This document shows positions 51,564 to 59,719 of a stretch of DNA of 64,000 bases, piece by piece. This stretch comes from Paenibacillus caseinilyticus (GTDB lineage Bacteria > Bacillota > Bacilli > Paenibacillales > NBRC-103111): NCBI RefSeq assembly GCF_027533645.1, contig NZ_JAQAGY010000024.1, positions 46,595-110,594 of the forward strand, given 5' to 3'. The notes beneath the pieces are model-generated. The model was not told the DNA's origin. It made no database searches and saw only the letters and a program-made list of their open reading frames with translations. Every line of letters begins with the position of its first letter. Position 1 is the first letter of the stretch. Made by a program: the position numbers and the translations under genes.

Positions 51564-52124
51564 ATGGGCAATAAAACAACCGAAGACCTTCGAGTCAAAA
51601 GAACCCATAAGCTTTTATACAATGCTCTGCTCGAATTAATGGAAACCCACGCGTTTGAGAATATAACGGTGAAGCAGATCTGTGATCTGGCGATGGTCCA
51701 TCGGACTACGTTTTACACCCATTTTCAGGATAAATTCGAATTGCTTTCTCGTGCTTTGGGGCAAATTGCTGATGAAGAATTTAAAGACATTGTCGATGTC
51801 TCCTTTTCTCCATCCGATAATTTTAGGGAATTATTTTCGTTAGCCATGAAACGCAAGAAATTGTTTTCCTATCTTTTAGCCGCGGAGGAGAGGGATTCTT
51901 TGAGAAATCTGCTGCGAAGAGAGATGGGCCGGGGCATGAAGAAATACTTGACTGAGCATAATTCGATGGAAGAGATTCCAATCGACATGCAAATAAAAAT
52001 AGAGGCTCACATCGGAGCCGTGCTTGGTGTGCTAACTTGGTGGATTGAGAGTAAAATGCCTATCGATCTTGAAGAAATATATACAAAAATGAATATCTTT
52101 TCGGAAGGAACATTCGCAGAATAA
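51564..52124 (+). CDS. TetR/AcrR family transcriptional regulator
   Basis: A 186-residue repressor. The HTH is LLYNALLELMETHAFENITV followed by QICDLAMVHRTTFYTHFQDK, and the helical ligand-binding part has the TetR_C_7-like LLAAEERDSLRNLLRREM. ATG 51564 follows AGAGAGAGG. It is divergent from the flavoprotein gene at 51428; the 135-nt gap has a loose inverted repeat, CTACATGTG and TGTTTGTAG, at about 51448-51479 that may be its operator. Confidence 0.88.
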   Translation: MGNKTTEDLRVKRTHKLLYNALLELMETHAFENITVKQICDLAMVHRTTFYTHFQDKFELLSRALGQIADEEFKDIVDVSFSPSDNFRELFSLAMKRKKLFSYLLAAEERDSLRNLLRREMGRGMKKYLTEHNSMEEIPIDMQIKIEAHIGAVLGVLTWWIESKMPIDLEEIYTKMNIFSEGTFAE

Positions 52125-52213
52125 CCAATAACCGAGTCATCTAGCAGATGGAAGTGCCGCGGGTGGACATGGACACAATATCCTCCGACGCCCCGCTACC
52201 GTTTGTCTGCAAT

Positions 52214-52249
52214 ACAAGAAAACCCGAACCAAAGGCACGGGTTTCTTGT
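52214..52249. terminator. Bidirectional terminator between tetR and a small secreted-peptide gene
   Basis: Stem ACAAGAAAACCCG / CGGGTTTCTTGT with an 11-nt loop and one bulge, between the convergent stops at 52124 and 52257. T-rich sequence follows on the plus strand. Confidence 0.75.
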
Positions 52250-52256
52250 TGCCGAT

Positions 52257-52433
52257 TTATTTTTTCTCCATGTCCTCTTTGCTGATCGCCTTTCCCTGGG
52301 TGATTTCTTCTCCTTTTTCTTGAAGTGTTTCTGCGAGTTCACCAACATATGCACTCCCATTAAGATTGGCAAGAGAGAATGTTGATAAAATGGCGAGGGA
52401 TGCAATTGATTTCCTGAATTTTCTTTTGATCAC
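52257..52433 (-). CDS. Small secreted peptide (58 residues)
   Basis: A frame below usual gene-calling length: GTG 52433 with GGAGAGG 8 nt upstream, ending TAA at 52257 just before a terminator. It encodes a signal peptide (VIKRKFRKSIASLAILSTFS, cleavable near NGSA-Y) and a charged hydrophilic remainder (GELAETLQEKGEEITQGKAI, ending KEDMEKK) of about 30 residues. There are no cysteines. The form recalls Phr/extracellular peptide precursors, but no Rap-type receptor gene is adjacent. Function is unknown; export seems likely. Confidence 0.6.
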   Translation of the reverse strand: MIKRKFRKSIASLAILSTFSLANLNGSAYVGELAETLQEKGEEITQGKAISKEDMEKK

Positions 52434-52683
52434 AGTAAGGTCCTCTCCTTTACCTTTTAACTTATTTGTAAAATTTTAGTCTACACCCCTTCGGTTTTAT
52501 TCTATATTAAACTCTCAAACATTTCCAATGTTCTTAGCCTTGCTGAAGCGGAAGCTCTCCCTGCGATCATGTCCTGCAGATGCTAATGGGCTGATTTGCC
52601 ATGAACTTCTGGCCCAACAACTCAAAAGAGACTACACCAGAGTCGCCTGATGGTGTCTGCAGCCGCTAGAGGTGCTTTTCTTA

Positions 52684-52739
52684 TTGACACATCCCTCCCA
52701 TTCGGAATACAATGATTTCAATAGGAAACAACGTTTCCT
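52684..52739 (+). promoter_or_regulatory. Promoter and palindromic operator of the second tetR gene
   Basis: TTGACA (52684) and TACAAT (52708) are 18 bp apart. Just after the -10, at 52723-52739, lies the perfect palindrome AGGAAACAACGTTTCCT (7-bp arms). Its position over the likely transcription start suggests autorepression by the TetR protein encoded at 52785. Confidence 0.75.
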
Positions 52740-52784
52740 GTTCCCTGTCTTCACATTAAAGTTCTCTCAAGGAAGTGCATCCGG

Positions 52785-53423
52785 ATGACTGCCCAACCCC
52801 CAACTTTTAAAACGCTGCCGGAAGTTAAGCTGCAACAGCAGCACCTGCTTCGCAGAAATGTCATTGACGCCGCATGCGTTCTCTTGCTTGATGAAGGTCC
52901 CGAGGCTGTGACGGTAAGGCGAGTCGCCCAGAAATTAAACTGCTCAACCAAGATCATTTACAGCCTCTTTGGCAGCAAGGACGCTCTGGCCAATGAAATG
53001 TACATGGAGGGCTGCAGGCTGCTGGCCGACACCTTTCAGCAGGTACCGGATACCGAAGTGCTGCTAGATGACCTTCAGGCTATTGGGTGGGCATACTGGC
53101 AATTCGCACAGCAGCATTCCGGTTACTACAAGATGATGTTTGGCGGCGCATTAACGGATTTCAAGCCGGATGAACAAAGTCTGGAGGGAACGGCGACAGC
53201 CCTTTCCAGAATTCTGCAGATGGTAACCCGCGGATTAGAGCGAGGTGAACTCGAGGCTAATGATCACCTGCTGATCGTTCAGATGCTGTGGTCCGCTCTG
53301 CATGGGGTGATACATCTGCAGTTTGCGGGTCATTTTGCAGACGCGGGCATGGCTCGGGAAATTTATGCCTTTACGCTGAACCAAACTCTGTCTGCCTTAA
53401 AGAGAACCTCCCGCTCGTCCTGA
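52785..53423 (+). CDS. TetR family transcriptional regulator
   Basis: A 212-residue regulator with a short N-terminal extension, then the HTH in IDAACVLLLDEGPEAVTVRR and VAQKLNCSTKIIYSLFGSKD. The C-terminal domain (YKMMFGGALTDFKPDEQS, MLWSALHGVIHLQFAGHF) matches the WHG/TetR_C_33-like group. CAAGGAAG precedes the ATG. It is followed after 110 nt by an SDR gene on the same strand that it may regulate. Confidence 0.9.
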   Translation: MTAQPPTFKTLPEVKLQQQHLLRRNVIDAACVLLLDEGPEAVTVRRVAQKLNCSTKIIYSLFGSKDALANEMYMEGCRLLADTFQQVPDTEVLLDDLQAIGWAYWQFAQQHSGYYKMMFGGALTDFKPDEQSLEGTATALSRILQMVTRGLERGELEANDHLLIVQMLWSALHGVIHLQFAGHFADAGMAREIYAFTLNQTLSALKRTSRSS

Positions 53424-53437
53424 TCCAAGCGTTTAAC

Positions 53438-53464
53438 CTGAAGTCCCGTAACGGCTGACTTCAG
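53438..53464 (+). terminator. Hairpin after the second tetR gene
   Basis: Perfect 8-bp stem CTGAAGTC / GACTTCAG with an 11-nt loop, 15 nt past the stop, followed by CTTCTTA. A moderate terminator or attenuator before the SDR gene. Confidence 0.5.
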
Positions 53465-53532
53465 CTTCTTACGGCCCATTAGAAACACTGTTACCAAAAT
53501 AAAATGAAGTTACCATGGAGGTTGAACCACTT

Positions 53533-54318
53533 ATGTTTACTTACTCCAATAAAACGGCTCTCATAACAGGCGCCTCGTCCGGTATCGGAGAAGCCTTTGC
53601 TCGTTCGCTGGCCGCTCTTGCATGCAATCTCATTCTGGTCGCAAGAAATGAAGCGAAGCTGAAAGCCTTGGCTGCCGAGCTGTCCGCTGTACATCAGGTG
53701 AAGACGACGGTCATTGCACTGGATCTATCCGTCCCCGGTACGGCTCAAGCTTTATTCAGTGAGGTGCAAAAGCATCAGCTGAAGGTGGATCTCCTAATTA
53801 ACAATGCAGGCTTTGCCACCTATGGCTACTTTGAGCAGATCCCCGGAGAACGGCAGCATGAAGAAGTGATGCTCAACGTGGCCGCGTTAGTCGATATCAC
53901 CCACGCCTTCATGCCGGATCTGCTGCGCAGCCGGGATGGCGGTTTGATCAACGTGTCTTCCACCGCTGCCTTCCAGCCCGATCCCTACATGGCTGTTTAT
54001 GGCGCAACCAAGGCGTTCGTTCTCTCCTTCAGCGAAGCGCTCTGGGCTGAAAACCGCAGCCGGGGGCTCCGTGTACTCGCCCTTTGTCCGGGTGCCACGG
54101 AAACCTCGTTCTTCGATGTGGTCGGGGCCAAGGAAGCATCCGTCGGGAACAGACTGACGCCGGACACCGTGGTACAAAAGGCTCTAAGGGCACTCGAGAA
54201 AGGCCGCAGTCATGTGATAACCGGCCGACAAAATTACCTCGTAGCCCAAGTCTCCAGATTATTCTCAAGGCATTTCACCTTGGGCATTGTTGAACGGACT
54301 CTCCGGCCTCGAAGTTAA
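53533..54318 (+). CDS. Short-chain dehydrogenase/reductase (SDR)
   Basis: A 261-residue classical SDR: TGASSGIGEAFARSLA (cofactor loop), LINNAGFATYG, INVSSTAAFQP with the catalytic Ser and VYGATKAFVLSFSEAL with the Tyr-Lys pair, then LCPGATETSFF. It belongs to the DltE/YqjQ-like group of fatty or ketone reductases of broad substrate range. ATG 53533 is preferred (GGAGG 11 nt before) over the in-frame ATG 53515. It follows a TetR regulator. Confidence 0.92.
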   Translation: MFTYSNKTALITGASSGIGEAFARSLAALACNLILVARNEAKLKALAAELSAVHQVKTTVIALDLSVPGTAQALFSEVQKHQLKVDLLINNAGFATYGYFEQIPGERQHEEVMLNVAALVDITHAFMPDLLRSRDGGLINVSSTAAFQPDPYMAVYGATKAFVLSFSEALWAENRSRGLRVLALCPGATETSFFDVVGAKEASVGNRLTPDTVVQKALRALEKGRSHVITGRQNYLVAQVSRLFSRHFTLGIVERTLRPRS

Positions 54319-54366
54319 ACGAAGTGCGGCTTTCACCGAACCTTTATGCTTTCTTAACCGCTTCTT

Positions 54367-54834
54367 TTAATATTCTCGCTTAATTACGAAAAACGAGCCA
54401 CGAATGGTTCCAGCTAGTTTAGACTTCTGTCTAGCAAATTTGAATTTCTTCTCTTCTAACTCTTTCGGTACCTCCATCCCCTCCGAAAGCTTAAAACCAA
54501 CTGCCCGCTTCTTAGGGTCATCAACCGTATACAGGACATTGACCGCTAGACCGTCCTCATAAAAGACGAAGGCCCAGTTGATATTCTCCACTTGAAAACG
54601 CGATGTTTCTAAAGGTTTGGCCGCAAACGAAATATCGCGTTCTTCTTTCAATACCCGGTTCACATAGTCAAGAGTCTCCTGGCTTTCGCTGGCGGGTACC
54701 ACCGTAAATTCATGCTTGTATTTGTTCATAAAGTAACGGGCCTCATTCGCACGTAAACCAGCAAGCGCATCTACTACAGGGGAAGATTCTAAACCAACCG
54801 TAGACACATGTTTAAAATCAACGATATAGGACAT
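54367..54834 (-). CDS. Hypothetical cytoplasmic protein (155 residues)
   Basis: A soluble alpha/beta protein with no signal or membrane helix. It opens MSYIVDFKHVSTVGLESSPV, with LRANEARYFMNKYKHEFTVV and VENINWAFVFYEDGLAVNVL in the middle, and a Lys-rich helix near the end (LEEKKFKFARQKSKLAG). I do not recognise the family. ATG 54834 (8 nt after AAAGGAG) is preferred; ATG 54840 is too near that site. It is monocistronic. Confidence 0.7.
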   Translation of the reverse strand: MSYIVDFKHVSTVGLESSPVVDALAGLRANEARYFMNKYKHEFTVVPASESQETLDYVNRVLKEERDISFAAKPLETSRFQVENINWAFVFYEDGLAVNVLYTVDDPKKRAVGFKLSEGMEVPKELEEKKFKFARQKSKLAGTIRGSFFVIKREY

Positions 54835-54977
54835 GTTCATCTCTCCTTTTAGATCTTGCTTCAATCCTGTTCTTCCTTAAGATCACGAGGCCGGCTTCCT
54901 TCAATATCGTCGAATGCCTGGAGACTGCACTCCCTCGCATAAAAATGAATTTACACCAAAGGGTGCCTTTATCTTAT

Positions 54978-55120
54978 GACACTATATGGTGTCTCGTCAA
55001 CAAGAAACATCCACTCTTCTTTCCTTGGCTAATCAACCCATTTCATGTGATGATGAAAAAAATCCGATTGACACGACACCAAATGGTATCCTATACTCAA
55101 ATGCGACACCAAATGGGTTC
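54978..55120 (+). promoter_or_regulatory. Array of three GACACC-type operators over the doxX promoter
   Basis: Three pseudo-palindromic 16-mers: GACACTATATGGTGTC (54978-54993), GACACCAAATGGTATC (55075-55090) and GACACCAAATGGGTTC (55105-55120). A weaker fourth copy is near 54952-54967. TTGACA (55068) and TATACT (55092) form a promoter with an 18-bp spacer. The second operator fills the spacer and the third covers the start region, so tight repression is expected. The regulator gene is not in the window. Confidence 0.7.
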
Positions 55121-55145
55121 CAATTCGGTGGTGAGGAGGAAGCAT

Positions 55146-55507
55146 ATGAGCAAGTTGGTCGGTGCGGAAACAGCCGCGAAAGAATGGCCCCTCTCGCGGG
55201 GAACGGGGATCTCACCAATCAATGGGGTACACTCGAGACGGTGGAAATATTAGGGTACCCTGTGTACTTTCTGACCGTAATCGGGGTTTGGAAAGTGCTG
55301 GGGGCGATAGCCATCCTCGTTCCTGGTCTTCCGCGAATGAAGGAATGGGCATACGCCGGCATTTTCTTTGAAATGACAGGCGCTGCTGCATCCCATGCAT
55401 TCGTGGGGGATTACGGGGCTTATGCGTACCATATTCTTACTACCCTTGGCTTTGCAACCCTGGCACTCGTCTCGTGGGCGCTGCGTCCGAAGAGCCGCAA
55501 ACTTTAA
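55146..55507 (+). pseudogene. DoxX-like membrane protein gene with internal deletion and frameshift
   Basis: The gene starts well: GAGGAGG, ATG 55146, MSKLVGAETAAKE, the usual opening. The frame then runs into WPLSRGTGIS and a stop. In another frame, from about 55200, the protein resumes as NGDLTNQWGTLETVEILGYP, followed by LGAIAILVPGLPRMKEWAYA and TGAAASHAFVGDYG, ending at 55507. The first transmembrane helix and its flanks (some 15-20 residues) are missing at the junction, with a net shift of +1. The protein is therefore not made in full. It is preceded by a well-kept operator array. Confidence 0.7.
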
Positions 55508-55563
55508 GGGCTGGGCTGCAATGTGCGGTTCGCTTGAGAAGGTATGGGAGTAATAACCCACGC

Positions 55564-55597
55564 AATAAGACCCGGCCATTACGGCGCGGGGTCTTAT
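55564..55597. terminator. Terminator between doxX remnant and IS630
   Basis: Stem AATAAGACCC / GGGTCTTAT with a 15-nt loop, between the doxX stop (55507) and the IS630 transposase stop (55609). It could serve both strands. Confidence 0.7.
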
Positions 55598-55608
55598 CTA
55601 GGACAGCA

Positions 55609-56746
55609 TCAGTCTTTAAATTGTGGATAAAGTCTTTTTAACTTCACTCGGGCGTCCTCGGTTGTAAACTGCCAATCTACACCTTTTTGACTCTCGTTCC
55701 GATTCTGCTCCCAAGCCGCCAACTCACATGACAGCTCTGAAATTGCCGGAATGCGGCGACCCAAACATTGACGGGTCATGACGCTGAGTTCAATCTCCGC
55801 GATGTTGAGCCAGCTTCGATGTTTCGGCGTGTAGTGAATCTCCAGCCGTTTGGCTAAACGACGAGCCGTTTCCGGATCAAATGCCTGGTAGAGCGAAGCG
55901 ATAGAATGCGTATTCAGATTATCCATCACTAGCCTAACCTTTGGAACTTGCGGGTAGTATACATCCAGCAGTTCCCGAATCTCCTCCGCCCCATCCATTC
56001 GTGTTCGCTGCTCACGTACGGCCACATGCCGCCATCCTGCCAAGGGTTCAACAAAGATGAATATGCTGCAGGTCCCCTTTCGTACATATTCACTGTCAAC
56101 ACGTAAGGGCTTGGCGGCTTTCATGGGAATCGGCTCCCGTGATTCGTCCAGAAGCTGATATGGTTTTTCATCCATGCAGATGACCGGACAGTTCGGATCA
56201 AAGGGCTGCAGATATACATCCAGCACGTCCTCCATCGCCGCTACAAAAGCCGCATTTTGCTCAGGCGGAATGCACCAGCATTTACGAAGATGAGGTTTGA
56301 TTTCGTTTTTTTAAAATACGGTCCACCGTATCATATGAAATGCTGTCGATGTACTGCAGTTCGACCGCTTTATCTGCTAAAAGCCGCAACGACCACCGGC
56401 TTCTTCCCTCAGGAGGCTCGCTGCAGCTAAGTGCAATAATCTTTGCTTCCAGCTCTCCAGTCACTTTGGGGGGATTTGGAGGGGTTAGTCGTTTTTTTCT
56501 TTCAATGGCTGCATTCAATCCTTGCCTGGCGAAGGTTTTACGGATGAGATAGACGGTGTTGGTATGAATCTGTAGCCGCTCGGCGATCTCAGTATCCTTC
56601 AGCTTGCCATCTTGACGATTCTCATCAGCCCAAAGCAGGATTTGAGCACGACGAATCGAACGAGCCGCCGCTTTTCCTTTCGAGCAAATTCGCTGAAGTT
56701 CCTTCTGCTGTTCTGGAGTTAGACTTACAATGAAGGATCGTTTCAT
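55609..56746 (-). mobile_element. IS630-family transposase, two frames (frameshifted)
   Basis: A DDE transposase of the IS630/Tc1 superfamily. The first part (56746 to 56282) holds two HTH domains (GKAAARSIRRAQILLWADEN, ERLQIHTNTVYLIRKTFARQ). The second part (from about 56305 to 55609) holds the catalytic triad: CMDEKPYQLL, LVMDNLNTHS and HRSWLNIAEIELSVM. The frames meet at an A7 run (56306-56312, minus strand): frame 1 ends RNQTSSS, while the next frame continues NEIKPHLRKC. Removing one A or adding two would join them. This may be a mutation or translational/transcriptional slippage. A fragment of the same element lies at 63159. Confidence 0.85.
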
Positions 56747-56846
56747 AGAAAACTTATGTACACCCTTTTGAACGTAGTCCCTGACGAGCTTGCCATGCTC
56801 CTCCCCCCCATACAGAAGTCCCCCCTACCTTATATTCTCTCCTTTA

Positions 56847-57674
56847 GGGCCTGTATGCAAACTATGACCCAATAAAATGGGTAAGTAATAGATGTGATGA
56901 GACGATATGAAATACGTGACGACCAATGGGATAATATTAAGGACCTGTTGCCAGCCGAAAGAAAACCACAAGGAGGGAGACCCCCGAACGACCATCGCCA
57001 GATGCTGAACGCCATGCTGTGGATAGCGCGAACAGGTGCGCCCTGGCGGGATTTACCGGAATACTACGGCTCCTGGTCCACCGTCTACAGCCGGTTCCGC
57101 CGCTGGAAAATCGCCGGCATTTGGGATCGGATCTTAGAGCATGTTACGATTGAACCTGATTATGAAAGTGTCATGATTGACGCGACAATTGTCCGGGTCC
57201 ATCAGCATGGAGCTGGCGCAAAAGGGGGACCCTTAAGCAAGCTATTGGGTGGTCTCGAGGGCGGATTGACCACCAAGATCCACGCGGTCGTTGACGCTTT
57301 GGGTAACCCGTTGCATTTTGTGCTGACCGGAGGCCAATGCCATGACTCGGTAACCGGATATGAGATGCTAAAGCAGATGGATTTAAAGAAAAAGCAGGTC
57401 CTGGCTGACCGCGCCTATGACACCAACCGGATTCTCCACCTTCTAAAGGAGCAATCCGCCACTTCAGTGATTCCAAGCAAGAAGAACCGCAGGAACCCAC
57501 GGAATTGGGATAAGGAGATCTACAAAGAAAGGCATTTGATCGAATGCTTTTTCAATAAAGTGAAGAAATATCGCCGATTAGCCACACGTTATGATAAATT
57601 GGCCTGTACGTTTAAGGCATTTTTAACCCTAGCTTCGATTATGGTGTGGCTTGCTTAGGTTTGCATACACGCCC
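56847..57674 (+). mobile_element. IS5-family insertion sequence with terminal inverted repeats
   Basis: An 828-bp element. The ends GGGCCTGTATGCAAAC (56847) and, inverted, GTTTGCATACACGCCC (to 57674) match at 15 of 16 positions. A TA dinucleotide flanks both ends and may be target duplication. One complete transposase gene lies inside. The left neighbour is IS630-derived DNA and the right neighbour is a truncated copy of the 59-kb toxin gene. Confidence 0.85.
56897..57658 (+). CDS. IS5-family transposase
   Basis: A 253-residue DDE transposase. It begins RRYEIRDDQWDNIKDLLP and carries the family N-terminal motif RTGAPWRDLPEYYGSWSTVY. The catalytic residues lie in SVMIDATIVRVH (first Asp), VLADRAYDTN (second Asp) and ERHLIECFFNKVKKYRRL (Glu with YREK-like signature). 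The frame is intact, so the element may be active. Start ATG 56897. Confidence 0.92.
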   Translation: MRRYEIRDDQWDNIKDLLPAERKPQGGRPPNDHRQMLNAMLWIARTGAPWRDLPEYYGSWSTVYSRFRRWKIAGIWDRILEHVTIEPDYESVMIDATIVRVHQHGAGAKGGPLSKLLGGLEGGLTTKIHAVVDALGNPLHFVLTGGQCHDSVTGYEMLKQMDLKKKQVLADRAYDTNRILHLLKEQSATSVIPSKKNRRNPRNWDKEIYKERHLIECFFNKVKKYRRLATRYDKLACTFKAFLTLASIMVWLA

Positions 57675-57813
57675 TAGTGCCTGCGCTAATTTCTGAGGCA
57701 ATGGTCCAACCATTTGATAAGGGGTAATACCAGCAAAGCTGTCACCAAGTGCCAACTGCTAACGGACGTTGAAGCTTTCCCGGTACTCTTCAATTTCTGC
57801 AAGTATCTTTCCC

Positions 57814-58104
57814 CTAGGATTTGCTATAGGTGTAAACTTTGCAGGTTCGGCTATTAATGTTGCATTAGGTTTAATTGCAGGTGGTGGTGCTGGTGCTATA
57901 TCATCGTATATAATGAAAAAAGGAAAGCATGAAGCAGCGAGAATTTTCACCCAAACAGTAACAAGTAAATTCATGGGATGGGGCTTCCTAAGTTAGCAAT
58001 CTTTGTTGGTACCGCAGTCAATTTTGCTATAGAATATATGGACATTGGCGAAAAAATTGCTGAGTACCTTGATTCTATAGACACTTATCCCAATAATGGA
58101 TGGA
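57814..58104 (+). pseudogene. Truncated, frameshifted copy of the secreted toxin-like gene
   Basis: From 57814 the sequence matches 59420 onward of the intact gene with few changes and encodes AIGVNFAGSAINVALG, then GGGAGAISSYIMKKG. Everything upstream (signal peptide and pro-region) is absent. A missing G in GGGGCTTCCTAAG (about 57990) shifts the frame just after KFMGWG, after which the last part (EYMDIGEKIAEYLDS) survives in another frame up to 58104. It cannot make the full protein. The downstream small gene is intact. Confidence 0.88.
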
Positions 58105-58119
58105 AAGGATAAATATTTT

Positions 58120-58296
58120 ATGCGAACCTTTCTAAACATCTTAACTATAGCTATTTGGTTATTCGTACTTTCATATTTTAGCAACATGTTGGGTGTTCCA
58201 AAAAACGGTTATTATCTTGTTACTGTTGTCCCTTTAGGTTTTGGTGGAATGTTCCTAATCAACTATTTATTCAACCGGAATAAAAGGAAGCTTTAA
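58120..58296 (+). CDS. Small two-helix membrane protein, copy A (putative immunity protein)
   Basis: A 58-residue protein, MRTFLNILTIAIWLFVLSYF and on, with two membrane helices (about 4-22 and 32-50), a GVPKNGYY turn and a basic end (NRNKRKL). The amino-acid sequence is identical to copy B. AAAGGAT is 9 nt before the ATG. It follows the dead toxin copy directly. Conservation of this frame next to a broken toxin fits retained immunity, but the role is inference. Confidence 0.7.
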   Translation: MRTFLNILTIAIWLFVLSYFSNMLGVPKNGYYLVTVVPLGFGGMFLINYLFNRNKRKL

Positions 58297-58334
58297 CCTA
58301 AAGTCATTATGGTGTCAAAAATTAATCATTTAAG

Positions 58335-58366
58335 AGTCCAAGGGAGGGCATCCTTTGGGCTTTTTT
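58335..58366 (+). terminator. Terminator of module copy A
   Basis: Stem AGTCCAAGGGA / TCCTTTGGGCT followed by TTTTTT, 38 nt past the small gene. Confidence 0.85.
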
Positions 58367-58367
58367 A

Positions 58368-59002
58368 ACATAATAGAAAGTTTTCAGGTTTTGAACTCAA
58401 GGGTATGGATAAAAACATCCTTGTGGAGCTTTAGACGCTTCTGTTTCTTACGACATGAAGATACAATCTCAGCCTCTGCTTCGATGGAGTCGATCATCTC
58501 GCTGAATTTTTCAATATCACTTACTACCGCGTTTAACTACCGCTTTCCCCCCAGAGTAAGATCTGGCCGGGTTCTGCTTTCTGAACTCTGACGTCCGCGG
58601 CCCAGAAATAAACGCTGCTTTTTCGACGTCTTCAAATTTAGGATACATTCACTGCTTTCCGCCAAATATTATATTGAGCTTTATTGTTTACGCAGCGAAA
58701 CGTTGCTCGCAGCACGGGAAATTGTGTGTTACAAATTTATTCATTGATGCAATTCAAGTAGCAGCTTAAAGCAGTAAGCAATAGCATGTATAAGATAAGT
58801 TCTCGAATGTCCCGTCATCGGGGTACCGCTAAGAAAACGCGATTATCTAAACACTGCCCGAAAATGTAGAAACAGGTAATTATTAGTATAGTTGTAAATA
58901 CCTACAAAAATGTTAAAAATAGTAATATAGTATCTCGCTTTAAATTCCATATAATGCTATTTTTATTACGGGATAACCAAATCCAAAATAATTTATTGGG
59001 AG
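58368..59002. other. Spacer between the two module copies, with minus-strand coding remnants
   Basis: About 635 nt. On the minus strand a 43-codon frame (MYPKFEDVEKAAFISGPRTS, about 58650 to 58520) is followed in another frame by DIEKFSEMIDSIEAEAEIVS and KKQKRLKLHKDVFIHTLEFK down to about 58375. It looks like one frameshifted, truncated gene of unknown family. The stretch 58660-59000 is AT-rich and carries the toxin promoter, with a possible -10 in CATATAATGC near 58950. Confidence 0.4.
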
Positions 59003-59017
59003 TTGATATTTTTGGAA

Positions 59018-59719
59018 ATGAAAAAAGCACTTCTCTCCTCTATCCTGTCTCTATCTGTTCTAGCGTCTGTATTTGCTCCAATGTCTGCTATGGCTGCGCC
59101 AAATCAACCAGTTTCACCGATAATTAATGTTCCACCATATGTAACACCTGTTCCGGTAACACCAAATGGCGTTGTGAATCCAGAGGGCGCTTTAGGATCT
59201 TCAGTTTTCGCTTCTTCAGAAAATACTGCAAGCAAAGTTTCTGATCTGATACCATCTGTAGATAAGATGAGCAAAGAACAAAAAAAGTTGTTTTATAGTC
59301 TAGTCGAAAAAGAAGTAAAGAAACACGGTGGAGATAATCCAGAATTGTATAGAGAACAATTGATTAATTTTTTTAGTTCATCCGAAAAACCAAAGCTTGG
59401 GGAAGGTGAGGAAAGACTACTAGGAATTGCTATAGGTGTAAACTTTGCAGGTTCGGCTATTAATGTTGCATTAGGTTTTATTGCAGGCGGTGGTGCTGGT
59501 GCTATATCAGCGTATATAATGAAAAAAGGAAAGCATGAAGCAGCGAGAATTTTCACCCAAACAGTAACAAGTAAATTAATGGGATGGGGCTTGCCTAAGT
59601 TAGCAATCTTTGTTGGTACCGCAGTCAATTTTGCTATGGAATATATGGACATTGGCGAAAAAATTGCTGAGTACCTTGATTCTGTAGACACTTATCCCAA
59701 TAATGGATGGATAGGATAA
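59018..59719 (+). CDS. Secreted toxin/bacteriocin-like protein (putative, intact copy)
   Basis: A 233-residue exported protein of no family known to me. Signal peptide MKKALLSSILSLSVLASVFA ends at SAMA (after residue 26). A Pro/Val-rich linker (about 27-60) and a charged helical pro-region follow (DKMSKEQKKLFYSLVEKEVK, then FFSSSEKPKLGEGEERLL). From residue 137 comes a Gly/Ala-rich hydrophobic stretch (AIGVNFAGSAINVALGFIAG, GGAGAISAYIMKKGKHEAAR), then a second helix (LPKLAIFVGTAVNFAMEYM) and a short tail. The plan resembles SdpC-type toxin precursors (signal, pro-helix, hydrophobic mature peptide) without visible sequence identity. A TTG at 59003 is an alternative start; ATG 59018 fits the signal better. 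A 58-codon membrane protein follows. Confidence 0.72.
   Translation: MKKALLSSILSLSVLASVFAPMSAMAAPNQPVSPIINVPPYVTPVPVTPNGVVNPEGALGSSVFASSENTASKVSDLIPSVDKMSKEQKKLFYSLVEKEVKKHGGDNPELYREQLINFFSSSEKPKLGEGEERLLGIAIGVNFAGSAINVALGFIAGGGAGAISAYIMKKGKHEAARIFTQTVTSKLMGWGLPKLAIFVGTAVNFAMEYMDIGEKIAEYLDSVDTYPNNGWIG

Larger units (their letters stand above)
57814..58366 (+). repeat. Direct repeat, copy A, of the toxin-end / small-membrane-protein module
   Basis: About 553 bp nearly identical to 59420-59977 (copy B), including the toxin C-terminal part, the 58-codon gene and the terminator. The two copies are in the same orientation and 1.6 kb apart. They can recombine and delete the region between them. 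Confidence 0.92.

Noticed and set aside
57675..57813. Minus-strand peptide GDSFAGITPYQMVGPLPQ between IS5 and toxin copy A
   Set aside because: It looks like a gene fragment, but it is short, has stops on both sides and I cannot assign a family.
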